Positions 21,629 to 33,850 of a stretch of 64,000 nucleotides of DNA are shown here, in pieces. The notes beneath the pieces were generated by a model. The model searched no databases. It had not been told where the DNA came from and was given only the letters and a program-made list of their open reading frames with translations. Each line of letters begins with the position of its first letter. The stretch's first letter is position 1. The DNA comes from Siphonodentalium dalli (lineage: Eukaryota > Mollusca > Scaphopoda > Gadilida > Siphonodentaliidae). Location: the NCBI GenBank assembly GCA_032622095.1, contig CP136061.1, forward strand, positions 16,554,440-16,618,439. Direction: 5' to 3'. The position numbers and the translations under genes were made by a program.

Positions 21629-22175
21629 AGAGTTAGTCTGAGGATCCTCTCAAATGTAGAAACACGAGTAACCGAGAGAAAAACAACTAGAACCGACAAC
21701 TCGTGTACTTTCTATTATTAAACAAAGTGATTTTCGGAATTAATCACTAATTTCATCTGTCACATGCAAGACTGTATCAGCCCACACCCTGGTATGATGA
21801 CAAGAGAGAGGGCGCGCGTGAGGGTAGACAGTATATCTCGTGATGCGAAGGGCACACGATCTGATTGATGGACGATGTATCTCACTGTGCAATGACGTCA
21901 TAAGCAGTCAAGGAGTATCGCCCTTGCTACCTGACAGAAGCCCAGAAATATCGACATAAATGTGATCAGAATTCTTGGGCTAATGTCCACTTTTGTGAGA
22001 ATGAAATACTATTGAATGCGTGACAGTTTCTTGTTGGTGGTAACGTTTCGATTCGACTACCCCACGTTGAGGTACATCAATTGTGTATGTTCACCATGCT
22101 GCGCCAGTCAAAACCAATCGAGATAGTTTTCCCTATAGTCTGAAATACGTTGGTGTCCAAACAATGGCCGGAGCA
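21629..22175. other. Upstream region of lectin gene 1
   Basis: This is the putative promoter and 5' UTR side of the PAN-CTLD gene. No clear TATA box or other element could be assigned. Confidence 0.4.
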
Positions 22176-23115
22176 GTGTGTGTGTGCGGTCAAAATGTGG
22201 ATTTTGGCCAATAAACTACAACTTAACGATGTCAAAACCGAAGTGTAATTTTGTCCACCGGTTAATTGTAAAGATTTCGCCATACCTGTCATCAATATTG
22301 GTGAAACCTGTATTCAACCTGCAGATTGTTCAAAAAATCTTGGTGTTGTTATTGACAAATCATTGTCGATGTAAGCACAGTTGAATCAGGTGTGTAGGTA
22401 GCTGTGCATTGAGGTTAGGCGTCTTAACCCTTTATCCAACAGAACGGCCCTGTGCCAATGCATTCTCTTATATATGCGAGTCGACCATAGGTCGCCTCGC
22501 ATATATAAGAGAAAGCATTGGCTTAACACATATTAAAAATGATAACATTGTCAAAGAATGTAGAAAAATATTATAAAAATTGTAAAAAAAATGTAAGAAA
22601 CAATTATAAAATTGTTAAAGAAAAAATGGTAAAAGTGTTAAAAAAAGATTTTTTTTAGGCCAATGCATTCTCTTATATATGCGAGGCTACCTATGGTCGA
22701 CTCGCATATATACGGAAATGCATTGGAACAGGGCATAACTGTAACCACCACAATGTGGTCAATGAACCGGTTCCAATGATATCCATTTTTGTATGGTGTT
22801 ATTGAGACAGACCAATGATATTTTAGGCTGTTGAAGCTTTATTTGGGCGTTTTTGACCGTTTTGTTGGGTAAATGGTTAATCGTCTTCGGCCCTATCTCT
22901 CAGAAGCTGCCATGAAGAAGCTTGCAACATGCACAGTTCTGTCTAGAATCGACTACTGTAATTCGCTTCTAGCTGGGTTACCTAAATACCAGATAGATAG
23001 ACTTCAGCGACTTCAGAACTCGGCCGCCAGATTGGTAAAAGGCGCACCGAGACGCAGCAAATCATCACCTCTCTTGGCAAAATTACATTGGCTCCCTGTC
23101 AAGTGGAGGGCCTAA
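22176..23115 (+). pseudogene. LINE (CR1/L2-type) C-terminal part, interrupted by a MITE
   Basis: The left piece reads NKLQLNDVKTEV, CIQPADCSKNLGVVIDKSLS and EVRRL. The right piece resumes RLRPYLSEAAMKKL, SRIDYCNSLLAGLPKYQIDR, LQNSAARLVKGAPRRSKSSP and KLHWLPV. This is the conserved post-RT segment of CR1/L2-like LINEs. The MITE at 22428-22876 sits at a TTAA exactly between the two halves, and removing it with one TTAA restores the frame. Stops in the left half and loss of the catalytic region show it is a relic. Confidence 0.8.
22428..22876. mobile_element. piggyBac-type MITE with palindromic core, inside a LINE
   Basis: Flanked by TTAA (22424-22427 and 22877-22880). The ends are CCCTTTATCCAACAGAACGG and, inverted, CCATTTACCCAACAAAACGG. 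Two 69-bp palindromes lie inside (22454-22522 and 22659-22727, the second with a few mismatches). Because the host LINE reading is continuous once the element and one TTAA are removed, this is the cleanest proof of the element's borders and target duplication. Confidence 0.85.
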
Positions 23116-23339
23116 CTGCACGAAAATGGTCAAATCGTTCACTTTGTGATAGAAGCACCAAATTTGGTACAGATGTTGCCTAGTATGTTGGCAACTACAC
23201 CCTAGCCACTTCCACCTACCTATCTGATGAGTGGAACTGGTACAAATCTGGAATGGAACCGGATCGGGTCGCCGAATTTCGCGTTATTAACCTATCTCTA
23301 GTTATACGCGGATTGTAGAAAAAATGTTTGCGCTATAGC

Positions 23340-24300
23340 ATTGGAATTTATTTCCTGCTGTTCCATATATTTGCCCATTTAATGACGCAAATTTTGTTAG
23401 GCAATGTCCAAGATGGCCACCAAAATATTCCAAAATGGCCGCCGAAATTGAAAATAAATGGTATTTTCTTTAAATCTTTATTTCTTTCGCAATTTGACCA
23501 GAATTCACTGCGGTTATTTGGCAATTTGTCATCATTATATTGAGAGTAGTCACTTGACATCACTTTGGAGCTATTTCGGTACTCTGGGGTCACCATTGCA
23601 TCGCGCACTTGATGTTGAAAAAATAGTCATTCAAAATTCGATTTTACAGAACGCGGTATAACATTTCACACAAAAATCACCATTGGGATTATAGTCATAT
23701 TTCATCAAGAAATTGGTACTGTGCGATGTAAGTGATGCATTATATTGCTTATGGATATTCCAACTCAATGGTACCAAAATTGTCACTTTGGCTCAAAATG
23801 GCTGCCAAAATGGCGGCCAAAATATAAAAAATTGTAAATATTGCACCAGCGTGCCGTGCAACCGCCTATAAGTTGTGGTGGATCAACAAAATTGACTATT
23901 CTGTCTTATATATAATGAATACTAACATATCTGATGCACCTTGATTAATTTTTACTATTTTAACCACTGAAATTACCAGAATTATGGGACTTTTTTTATC
24001 ACAAACTTGGCATCAAAATCGGTTTGCACCATATTTTCAAGTAAAATAGAACTATCTTTGGTATCAAATGTACTTTTTATTATTGATCTATCTTATATGT
24101 GTGACACTGAGTTGTTTTAGACAAAATTACTCAAGATGGCTTGCAAAATGGCAACCAAATTTGGTAAAAAGTTTATTTGTCACATTTTTTACGAACATTA
24201 TTCTAAGCTGTTCCGAAAAAGTTGCAAATTGTGACTCACTTGGTTATTAAACATGCTACTTAATCAACTGACAACTAAATATTATATTCTGGTTGTCCCA
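23340..24300 (+). repeat. Dispersed ~1-kb repeat family, plus-oriented copy
   Basis: This is a non-coding sequence with recurrent CCAAGATGGCCACCAAAAT, AAAATGGCTGCCAAAATGGC and GCAAATTGTGACTCACTT motifs. A similar sequence in opposite orientation occupies 37100-38000, matching in order over most of its length with substitutions and indels. No terminal repeats could be assigned and no protein is encoded. Confidence 0.6.
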
Positions 24301-24599
24301 GTACATTATGAGGCATGACAAATCATTTTAAGGGATGCGGTGTGGATTTTTGCCGAAAACTTCTTTTGGGTTTCTAGATCTGTCTGTGTTTTTGAACGGA
24401 AACGGAACTGAGATGGATCATATTATGTGGCTACTCTGGCCCATTAGCATCAAACTTTATTAACTTATGAAAACCGTATCCTTCGTATTGCATACCAAAC
24501 GCCATGAAGGTGGAGAACACTCTGATATGATCTCTCTATCGGTTAAAATATCCTTGAGTTATAGCGATAGGAAATCGATAGTCACCCAAAGGTACACCA
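24301..24599. other. Non-coding stretch
   Basis: Nothing recognised. Confidence 0.3.
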
Positions 24600-25035
24600 G
24601 TGCGACTCATACATTACCATGCAGTCACTCCATATATACATGAATACCACATAAATGAACATATGTCACTCGCTTTATACACATACACCTCACCCACTAC
24701 TATACAGCCACACATGGGTATGCCCATACACCCAACACATGGCCATATAGCCGTGAGTAAACATGCAGGCACACCAGGTATACTCATACACACATCTTGT
24801 ATACTTAACCACCTCACCATTATTCATACAGTCGCTCCATGTGTATGTATATATTTGCCATATGGGCACTCAAGATATACATATACACCCCAACGATGAC
24901 AATATAGTCATATCATACATCACTTGTTGTATACATATTTGCCTCACCAGTGGTCATAAAGTCAGTCCCTGTATATATATTTGCGACACCCATGGCCATA
25001 TAGCCACTCAAGATATACATATGCACCCAACCCAA
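24600..25035. repeat. Diverged minisatellite, ~60-bp units
   Basis: Units built from ATACACCTCACCCACTACTAT, CATACAGTCACTCCATGTGTA and CATGGCCATATAGCC variants recur about six times with much divergence. The small open frames across it are low-complexity. Confidence 0.6.
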
Positions 25036-25039
25036 AAAT

Positions 25040-25565
25040 AAAATCTTGTTTTTGTGGGGTACGTTCTAAAACTATTTTCAAAATTCCATTAAACCGCTCC
25101 AGGACCCACCAGCTTCCACCTCAACATTCATGTCATTAGAACGGGGATCAATTTGTCTTCGAGAAATTGGGACCTTGGTCATCATATATTTAGCCTCGCA
25201 TAGTCTGTAATATGCCAAGCAGACATCCTCCCCTTTCTTTTGACATCCATGTGTTTATGTACCACCTTCATTGTGTGGGGAATTACATGACGGATAGGAC
25301 GTAAGCCATTATTTCGTTCACTATACTTATGTTGACAAAACAGAAAGTCCTTATGGTCCGTCAGCCAGTGCTCCCTTCTGACTTGTTATTGACATTCGGG
25401 GGGGCTAGGTGTGATTTTCGTTGACCCGGACAGATGTGTGACCTTGTCAGACACCCACTTACATGTATTTGTTAGCCTATACTTACCTGTATTGGTTGGT
25501 TGTTTGTCTTGGTTAACCCATTACCGTAGTCACTCCATGTGTATATATACCTCATTAATTACCAT
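25040..25565. other. Left flank of the 72-bp satellite
   Basis: No gene is recognised. ATAGTCACTCCATGTGTATA at 25527 is a leftover of the minisatellite at 24600-25035. Confidence 0.4.
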
Positions 25566-25569
25566 ACAA

Positions 25570-28500
25570 TCCTTCTACTACAACACAACCCATGCAGTGT
25601 GTGTCATAATGATACCGAGTATGTCGTATTCCCGCGCGAAGATTATAAACTACAACACAAGCCATGTAGTGTGTGTCATCATGATACCGAGTATGTCGTA
25701 TTCCCGCGCGAAGATAATAAACTACAACACAATCCATGCATGGTGTGTCATAATGATATCGAGTATGTCGTATTCCCGCCAACCAATATGTAGTGTGTGT
25801 CATAATGATACCGATTATGTCGTATTCCCGTGCCAAGATAATAAACTACAACACAACCCATGCATGGTGTGTCATAATGATACCGAGTATGTCGTATTCC
25901 CGCCAACCCATATGTAGTGTGTGTCATAATGACACCGTGTATGTCGTATTCCCGCGAAGATAATAAACTACAACACAACCCACCCAGTGTTTGTCATAAT
26001 TATACCGAGTATGTCGTATCCCCGCGCGAAGAGTATAAACTACAAAACAACCCATGTATGATGTGTCATAATGATACCGAGTATGTCGTATTCCCGCGAG
26101 AAGAGTATAAACTACAAAACAACCCATGTATGATGTGTCATAATGATACCGAGTATGTCGTATTCCCGCGCGAAGAGTATAAACTACAAAACAAACCATG
26201 CATGGTGTGTCATAATGATACCGAGTATGTCGTATCCCCGCCAACCCATATGTAGTGTGTGTCATAATGATACCGTGTATGTCGTATTCCCGCGCGAAGA
26301 TTATAAACTACAACACAACCCACACAGCGTGTGTCATAATGATACCGAGTATGTCGTATTCCCGCGCGAAGATTATAAACTACAAAACAACACATGTAGT
26401 GTGTGTCATAATGATACCGAGTATGTCGTATTCCCTCGAAGATTATAAACTACAACACAACCCGTGTAGTGTGTGTCATAATGATACCGAGTATGTCGTA
26501 TTCCAGCGAAGATTATAAACTACAACACAACCCATGTAGTGTGTGTCATAATGATACCGAGTATGTCGTATTCCAGCGAAAATTATAAACAACAACACAA
26601 ACCATGAAGTGTGTGTCATAATGATACCGAGTATGTCGTATTCCCGCGCGAAGATTATAAACTACAACACAAGCCATGTAGTGTGTGTCATCATGATACC
26701 GAGTATGTCGTATTCCCGAGCGAAGATAATAAACTACAACACAACCCATGTAGTGTCTGTCATTATGATACCGAGTATGTCGTATTCCCGCGCGAAGATT
26801 ATAAACTACAACACAACCCATGTAGTGTGTGTCATAATGATACCGAGTATGTCGTATTCCCGCGCGAAGATTATAAACTACAAAACAACCCATGCATGGT
26901 GTGTCATAATGATACCGAGTATGTCGTATTCCCGCCAACCCATATGTAGTGTGTGTCATAATGATACCGAGTATGTCGTATTCCCGCCAACCCATATGTA
27001 GTGTGTGTCATAATGATACCGAGTATGTCGTATTCCCGCCAACCCATATGTAGTGTGTGTCATAATGATACCGAGTATGTCGTATTCCCGCGCGAAGATA
27101 ATAAACTACAACACAACCCATGCAGCGTGTGTCATAATGATACCGAGTATGTCGTATTCCCGCGCGAAGATAATAAACTACAACACAATCCATGCATGGT
27201 GTGTCATAATGATACCGAGTATGTCGTATTCCCGCCAACCAATATGTAGTGTGTGTCATAATGATACCGATTATGTCGTATTCCCGTGCCAAGATAATAA
27301 ACTACAACACAACCCATGCATGGTGTGTCATAATGATACCGAGTATGTCGTATTCCCGCCAACCCATATGTAGTGTGTGTCATAATGACACCGTGTATGT
27401 CGTATTCCCGCGAAGATAATAAACTACAACACAACCCACCCAGTGTTTGTCATAATTATACCGAGTATGTCGTATCCCCGCGCGAAGAGTATAAACTACA
27501 ACACAACCCATGTAGGGTGTGTCATAATGATACCGAGTATGTCGTATTCCCGCGAGAAGAGTATAAACTACAAAATAACCCATGTATGATGTGTCATAAT
27601 GATACCGAGTATGTCGTATTCCCGCGCGAAGAGTATAAACTACAAAACAAACCATGCATGGTGTGTCATAATGATACCGAGTATGTCGTATCCCCGCCAA
27701 CCCATATGTAGTGTGTGTCATAATGATACCGTGTATGTCGTATTCCCGCGCGAAGATTATAAACTACAACACAACCCACACAGCGTGTGTCATAATGATA
27801 TCGAGTATGTCGTATTCCCGCGCGAAGATTATAAACTACAAAACAACACATGTAGTGTGTGTCATAATGATACCGAGTATGTCGTATTCCCTCGAAGATT
27901 ATAAACTACAACACAACCCGTGTAGTGTGTGTCATAATGATACCGAGTATGTCGTATTCCAGCGAAGATTATAAACTACAACACAACCCATGTAGTGTGT
28001 GTCATAATGATACCGAGTATGTCGTATTCCAGCGAAAATTATAAACAACAACACAAACCATGAAGTGTGTGTCATAATGATACCGAGTATGTCGTATTCC
28101 CGCGCGAAGATTATAAACTACAACACAAGCCATGTAGTGTGTGTCATCATGATACCGAGTATGTCGTATTCCCGAGCGAAGATAATAAACTACAACACAA
28201 CCCATGTAGTGTCTGTCATTATGATACCGAGTATGTCGTATTCCCGCGCGAAGATTATAAACTACAACACAACCCATGTAGTGTGTGTCATAATGATACC
28301 GAGTATGTCGTATTCCCGCGCGAAGATTATAAACTACAAAACAACCCATGCATGGTGTGTCATAATGATACCGAGTATGTCGTATTCCCGCACGAAGATT
28401 ATAAACTACAACACAACCCATGTAGTGTGTGTCATAATGATACCGAGTATGTCGTATCCCCGCCAACCCATGCAGTGTGTGTCATAATGATACCGAGTAT

Positions 28501-29620
28501 ATCGTATTCCCGCCAACCCATGTAGAGTGTGTCATAATGATACCGAGTATGTCGTATTCCCGCCAACCCATGTAGTGTGTGTAATAATGATACCGTGTAT
28601 GTCGTATTCCCGCGCGAAGATAATAAACTACAACACAACCCATGTAGTGTGTGTCATAATGATACCGAGTATGTCGTATTCCCGCGCGAAGATTACAAAC
28701 TACAACACAACCCATGCATGGTGTGTCATAATGATACCGAGTTTGTCGTATTCCCGCGCGAAGATTATAAACTACAAAACAACCCATGCAGTGTGTGTCA
28801 TAATGATACCGAGTATGTCGTATCCCCGCCAACCCATGTATAGTGTGGCATAATGATACCGAGTATGTCGTATTCCCGCGAAGATTATAAACTACAACAC
28901 AACCCATGCATGGTGTGTCATAATGATACCGAGTATGTCGTATTCCCGCGCGAAGATTGTAAACTACAACACAACCCACCCAGTGTGTGTCATAATGATA
29001 CCGAGTATGTCGTATTACCCCGCGAAGATTAAAAACTACAACACAACCCATGCAACGTGTGTCATAATGATACCGAGTATGTCGTATTCCCGCCAACCCA
29101 TGTAGAGTGTGTCATAATGATACCGGGTATGTCGTATTCCCGCGAAGATTATAACTACAACACAACCCATGCATGGTGTGTCATAATGATACCGAGTATG
29201 TCGTATTCCCGCGCGAAGATTATAAACTACAACACAACCCACCCAGTGTGTGTCATAATGATACCGAGTATGTCGTATTCCCGCGCGAAGAGTATAAACT
29301 ACAAAACAACCCATGCAGGGTGTGTCATAATGATACCGAGTATGTCGTATTACCGCCAACCCATTATGTAGTGTGTGTCATAATGACCCCGTGTATGTCG
29401 TATCCCCGCGCGAATAGTATAAATTACAAAGCAACCCATGCATGGTGTGTCATAATGATACCGAGTATGTCGTATTACCGCCAACCCATATGTAGTGTGT
29501 GTCATAATGACACCGTGTATGTCGTATCCCCGCGCGAAGAGTATAAACTACAAAAAAAAACCCATGCATGGTGTGTCATAATGATACCGAGTATGTCGTA
29601 TTCCCGCCAACTTTTCATTT
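25570..29620. repeat. 4-kb satellite array: 72-bp units with higher-order structure
   Basis: The basic unit is 72 bp (CATAATGATACCGAGTATGT, CGTATTCCCGCGCGAAGATT and further). A shorter, roughly 52-bp variant lacks the GCGAAGATTATAAACTACAA segment and reads CCCGCCAACCCATATG. Units are ordered in a higher-order repeat: about 25710-26932 recurs at 27166-28388 with a constant offset of 1,456 bp and only scattered substitutions. The unit length is a multiple of three, so frames stay open on both strands. These are not credible genes, because incompatible frames are equally open and no start context or domain exists. Confidence 0.95.
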
Positions 29621-29625
29621 CTTGG

Positions 29626-30280
29626 ATAGTTTGAACCAAATTACGCCACATCGTGGTACGTTAATCGTTTAGCTTCGATACTTTTATCAGCACGGTGATA
29701 TACTAACAATGAGTTCCGATTGGCCATTCCGACGTGAAATACCAGGTTCGGGAAATAGAATGTATACGACAGTTAATCAGACCCACCATTACATGGGTCT
29801 GTATAGTACACCTATAGACTGAAAACAACCTTGCATTGAGACTATTGATCCATTTTCACAAAACAGTCTTCTACATTTTTTCTTTTTTTTGGGGTTTTAT
29901 CTTCAATAAATTTACAAAGTTCGGCGTTCCTACTACAGGAGTCATAAATAAATTAACAGTCTGGATATGGATTTAGTCTGACAACAGAAATGTATAGAGT
30001 CACTTCTGTAACATACACACGTTAAACAAAGCCAAATGTCCGGTGACGCAGGGGCGATTGTTATCTTGAGCAGTTATTTCAACACACTTGATAGTCGGAT
30101 TCCTTATGTCATTTTGCATTTTTGGTTTGTTAAAAGCGATCTGAAAACGGATTCTGTATGCCTAGTAGGTGTGTTTTCAAGATTGACTTGTTTCCATTCT
30201 TGAATTTTGGCGGGTCGGCCTAAATCGGGGTCAACATAATTTAGAGAGTGTTTCGTATTTACAGAAAACGATAGATGGTG
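29626..30280. other. Right flank of the satellite, non-coding
   Basis: Nothing recognised beyond a T-rich tract near 29875. Confidence 0.35.
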
Positions 30281-30284
30281 CCAT

Positions 30285-30640
30285 CTGGCGTATGGCGATC
30301 GGTGCGATTTGAAACTTCTCCAAACTACTAGATATGACCGTTACATGTATTTTTGAAAATTTTGATGTGATCGGTTAATTCTTGTTGGCTACAGATGTGA
30401 TCAAAATTTAACACTAAGCCCTATGGAAATTCTAGTACTTTGGATAAATGGCGCAACTTGGCGTATGATGATATGCGCGTACTGATATTTATAAAAAATA
30501 CTAAGTATGAAACACAGACGTAGTTTTAAAAAGAATGGATGTGATCAGATGATTCTTGCTGGCTACAGTTGCGATCAAAATTTAACACTTAACCCGATGG
30601 AGAATTTCGTGTTATGCTCAAACGTTGATTGTAATATCAC
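30285..30640. repeat. ~200-bp duplicated segment
   Basis: GGCGTATGGCGATC...GATGTGATCGGTTAATTCTTG...GATCAAAATTTAACACTAAG is followed by a second diverged copy starting GGCGTATGATGATATGCG. There are two to three copies with about 75-80% apparent similarity. Confidence 0.6.
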
Positions 30641-30644
30641 TTAT

Positions 30645-31030
30645 TGGCAATCGTGCGCAACTATATATGAAGTTTAACACTCGTGTTTGACCCACAGTAA
30701 CTATCCGTGATTTAATAGTAGCAAGATATGATATAGTTATGCCTCAAGATACAGTAATTGGCAAAAGTAAGTGTTGACTGTATTTTTAATTTCGATAAGA
30801 TGCAGCCTGTTGAATCAAATTAAAATATTCACAACAAGACTGTTCACGATGTGATTACATATTATATTATTGTTTTATTTGATACTTGTCTGTCCTGTTG
30901 TCCACTGACTAGTTTTAAAACCACATCGTTGATCATAACGGGATGTAGTGTCACAAATACCGAGGTATAGATGGTAGTTGTTCGTTGTCATTAACTCAAT
31001 CGTTGTCATTGGAGTTTATCCCACATGCAC
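30645..31030. other. Non-coding stretch
   Basis: Nothing recognised. Confidence 0.3.
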
Positions 31031-31309
31031 TTAGAGAATCTGTGTTTTTGCAGGATTTGTGCTACTGATAAATTGACATTTTGGTGCAGCTGAGATCATT
31101 ATTATAGCAGTATAGGCTTTGCTTTCACACTTCCCACGCCAGTTACTTTTTGCCAACTTCAGTACAGTGACTGAAACCCAACATTCACCATCAATATTCT
31201 GACCACAGTTAATCTCCACGCTTGGTGTATAGTTGTGAAAATCAAGTAAATTCGAATTTCCACTAAAGTAGAGCTTAATGAGTAAAATAAATATCAACCA
31301 TAGTGGCAT
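31031..31309 (-). CDS. Hypothetical small secreted protein
   Basis: The open frame extends to 31390, but the start chosen is the ATG at 31309 because it opens a plausible signal peptide (MPLWLIFILLIKLYFSGNS). The remaining ~70 residues contain four Cys (NCGQNIDGEC, RGKC, PKC) and end at a stop. The family is not recognised, and neither splice sites nor promoter were established. It could equally be a chance frame in intergenic sequence; only the signal-like start and the Cys spacing argue for a gene. Confidence 0.25.
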   Translation of the reverse strand: MPLWLIFILLIKLYFSGNSNLLDFHNYTPSVEINCGQNIDGECWVSVTVLKLAKSNWRGKCESKAYTAIIMISAAPKCQFISSTNPAKTQIL

Positions 31310-31390
31310 TTTCCTGCAAATTCCGAATAGGTGCTTAGTAACCGTTACTAATGAGCTATCGGGACCGGTGACAAAGTCTCCCGATCTCAC

Positions 31391-31864
31391 ACTGATCAGT
31401 GGCCTATGCAGTACATGGCTGCATAATGTTAGACATGCATGTGCCCAACTCTGAACAAAACCAGCACCATGTGATTAGACACTGACTAAATTAAGGCAAT
31501 ACCAATGACTGATTAGTACACCATTGTGGTATTTGATTAGCAGCCGTTGCTAGCCTTAAATAAGACATCTGGTTCACTTTGACGACCAGGTATATCTCAA
31601 ATTTCACATTTGAGTATTAACTGCATCGGATAAACCCGACCAGGAATTATAAAACAACCATCTATATAAGCCCAGCAATATTTAGCAATACATATGGACA
31701 TGATAACATTGTTTAACATTTTTAAACAATACCACCCTATCCACATGTATATGGCTAAACATATCATTGGCATAGATGAGTTGTTGTAGTTGTTACATTG
31801 ATGCTGGTCGGGTTTCTCCAAATGTAATACTAAAACAGAATGATCCATAAGCTATGGTGGCTGG
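31391..31864. other. Non-coding stretch
   Basis: Nothing recognised. Confidence 0.3.
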
Positions 31865-32862
31865 TTTAGGACATGGGAATTTTTTTTATTTTGTGGCCAC
31901 GAAATAACTAATCTGGTGGCCACGAAATAACTAATTTGTGGCCACAAAATAACTAATTCGTGGCCACGAAATAACTGATTGACCTTTGCATATATCCATA
32001 TACATTTACGGTATGGTTACACTAAGTTGATGTTTTAGAAACAATGCATACGATCGCAGAGAAGCTACTATAAACCCCTTATGGCGCGGGAATCGAGCTC
32101 TATGTGGATATGAACGTCCGATATAAACTAGCCCAGAGAGAGTGTGGAAACACGGGTCAGGTGGCTCCAAGACAAACTGAATATTAGTTTTTACCACAAG
32201 GGATCGAATGGGAATGACATTTCTCTCGGCATATTGGCCAATTTAAGTCAAATAAAGGGTTTTGTAGGGTGGGCCCAAAACAAACATATAAATTTCACCC
32301 CTTTCAACCATATCCGATCCAAATTGGTCGCCGCTCAGAAGGGGTCAAAGATGTACACATTAGTTCTCGATCACTTGAACGATATAGATCAAATAAAGGG
32401 TGTTGTATCGTGGCTCGCAAAGCAAGCTAATTTTTCACACTTTCAGCCCATGCACTCTAGCGAAAATGATAACAGATCAGAGGGGTCCATATATGGTACA
32501 GTGTGTTGTATGGTGACCCCTGGACAAACTAAATATTCACCCGCTTTCACCATCCCCGATCCAAAATGGCCACCCCAGATGGGTTCAAATATGGCACTTA
32601 TACAATTCCTCGGCCCCTTATCCGTTTGATGTGGTATAAATTGGTGCTGTAGGGTGGCCCCAAGATATACTGAATGTCGTGGGTGCCTATTTAACCCACC
32701 CACCCCCAGGACGGCAACTTTGGATCCGGTTGGTGAAAGGGATGATTACTTAATTTGTTTTACGGGCCACCCTACAACACCCTTTATCTCAAATGGGACT
32801 GACGATCGTATATCACAATTAGTTATTTCGTGGCCACGAATTATTTATTTCCATGTCCTAAA
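31865..32862. mobile_element. ~1-kb element bounded by inverted repeats with GTGGCCACGAAATAACTA motif
   Basis: The left end TTTAGGACATGG runs on to TTTTGTGGCCACGAAATAAC. The right end is its inverse (32818-32862). Next to the left end the 26-bp unit GTGGCCACGAAATAACTAAT is repeated four times (31894-31980). The interior contains diverged ~120-bp repeats with TGTAGGGTGGCCCCAAGA and TTCACCC..TTTCACCATC..GATCC motifs. No transposase is encoded, and the open frame at 32144-32629 follows those repeats. Confidence 0.6.
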
Positions 32863-33239
32863 AGTTTCGACTGACACTTACATAAATATGACTCGCAGAT
32901 TTGTTAGCACACAACTCCGTATTATGCGATACTTCGTCCTGGCAATAAACATTAATTTTGTCAATTGATGAAAAAACACCATCAATCAATTTTACAACGA
33001 TATCCTGAAACTTTAGTCTTGATACACATTACATTTGTAGAATAGTGGACATTATCACTGAAGCACGTGATTGTGATGTATATGATTGATGTGAACCACA
33101 TTTGTATCAACTACTGTATCTGGTGGCCTGACTATATTGCAAGTTAATTTTGTAAAATCACATGTAGTTACGATAGATTACATGTAAGAACCATGCATAT
33201 ATGATAGCCATTAAGTTCCACCACTGTGAACATTTGAGT
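32863..33239. other. Non-coding stretch
   Basis: Nothing recognised. Confidence 0.3.
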
Positions 33240-33850
33240 AAATTGTCAAACTATCTATATGGTTCAACGTTAAATTTTGATCGCAACTGTAGTACTGTAC
33301 CCGCAGAGACTTATCTGACGATACCAATATTCTCACAAATACATTTCAGAGTCATACTTGATATATGTGCATAATTTGAACTCGCAAAATTCATGAAAAG
33401 GCTAATCGTTGTTAGTTATATTTTTTATAACCAGGAAACGCTCTCTATATGGTCCAACGTTAGTTTTGTTCGCAACTGTAGTACTGTACCCGCGGAGACT
33501 TATCTGACGACACCATTCTCAAAAATACATTTCAGAGTCATACTTGACATATGTGTATAATTTAAACTCGCACAATTCATGAAAAGGCTAATCGTGTTAG
33601 TTAATATCTGTATAATCAGGAAACGCTCTTTAAATTTTTTAAACCGTCCAAACAATTTGTTTCCACTAAAATGTCAGACTGGAAACAAGTAGATTCTGAA
33701 GGTAGAACGCCATATTTGATACTTTTGTTAATTTCAACTCGCACAGTCCACCAGAAAGTTAGTTATGAGGATTAATATTTGTATAATAAGCAAACGCTCT
33801 TTAAATTCTTAAAACAGTCCAAAAACACTTTTTTCCAATAAAATTTCAAC
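33240..33850. repeat. ~190-bp tandem repeat, three to four copies
   Basis: The blocks begin near AACGCTCTCTATATGGTCCA, then TTCGCAACTGTAGTACTGTA and ATTTCAGAGTCATACTTGA, then CATGAAAAGGCTAATCGT, and recur from about 33245, 33440 and 33620. The last copies are diverged. A further block (GAAACAGGTAGATTCTGA, CGCGACCATTGTTTTCGAC) at 33830-33965 recurs at 34370-34510. Confidence 0.7.

Noticed and set aside
25411-29634. Dozens of long overlapping open frames on both strands (YVVFPREDYKLQ and RHTRYHYDT types)
   Set aside because: They are a direct effect of a satellite whose unit length is a multiple of three; mutually exclusive frames are equally open and show no domain or start context.
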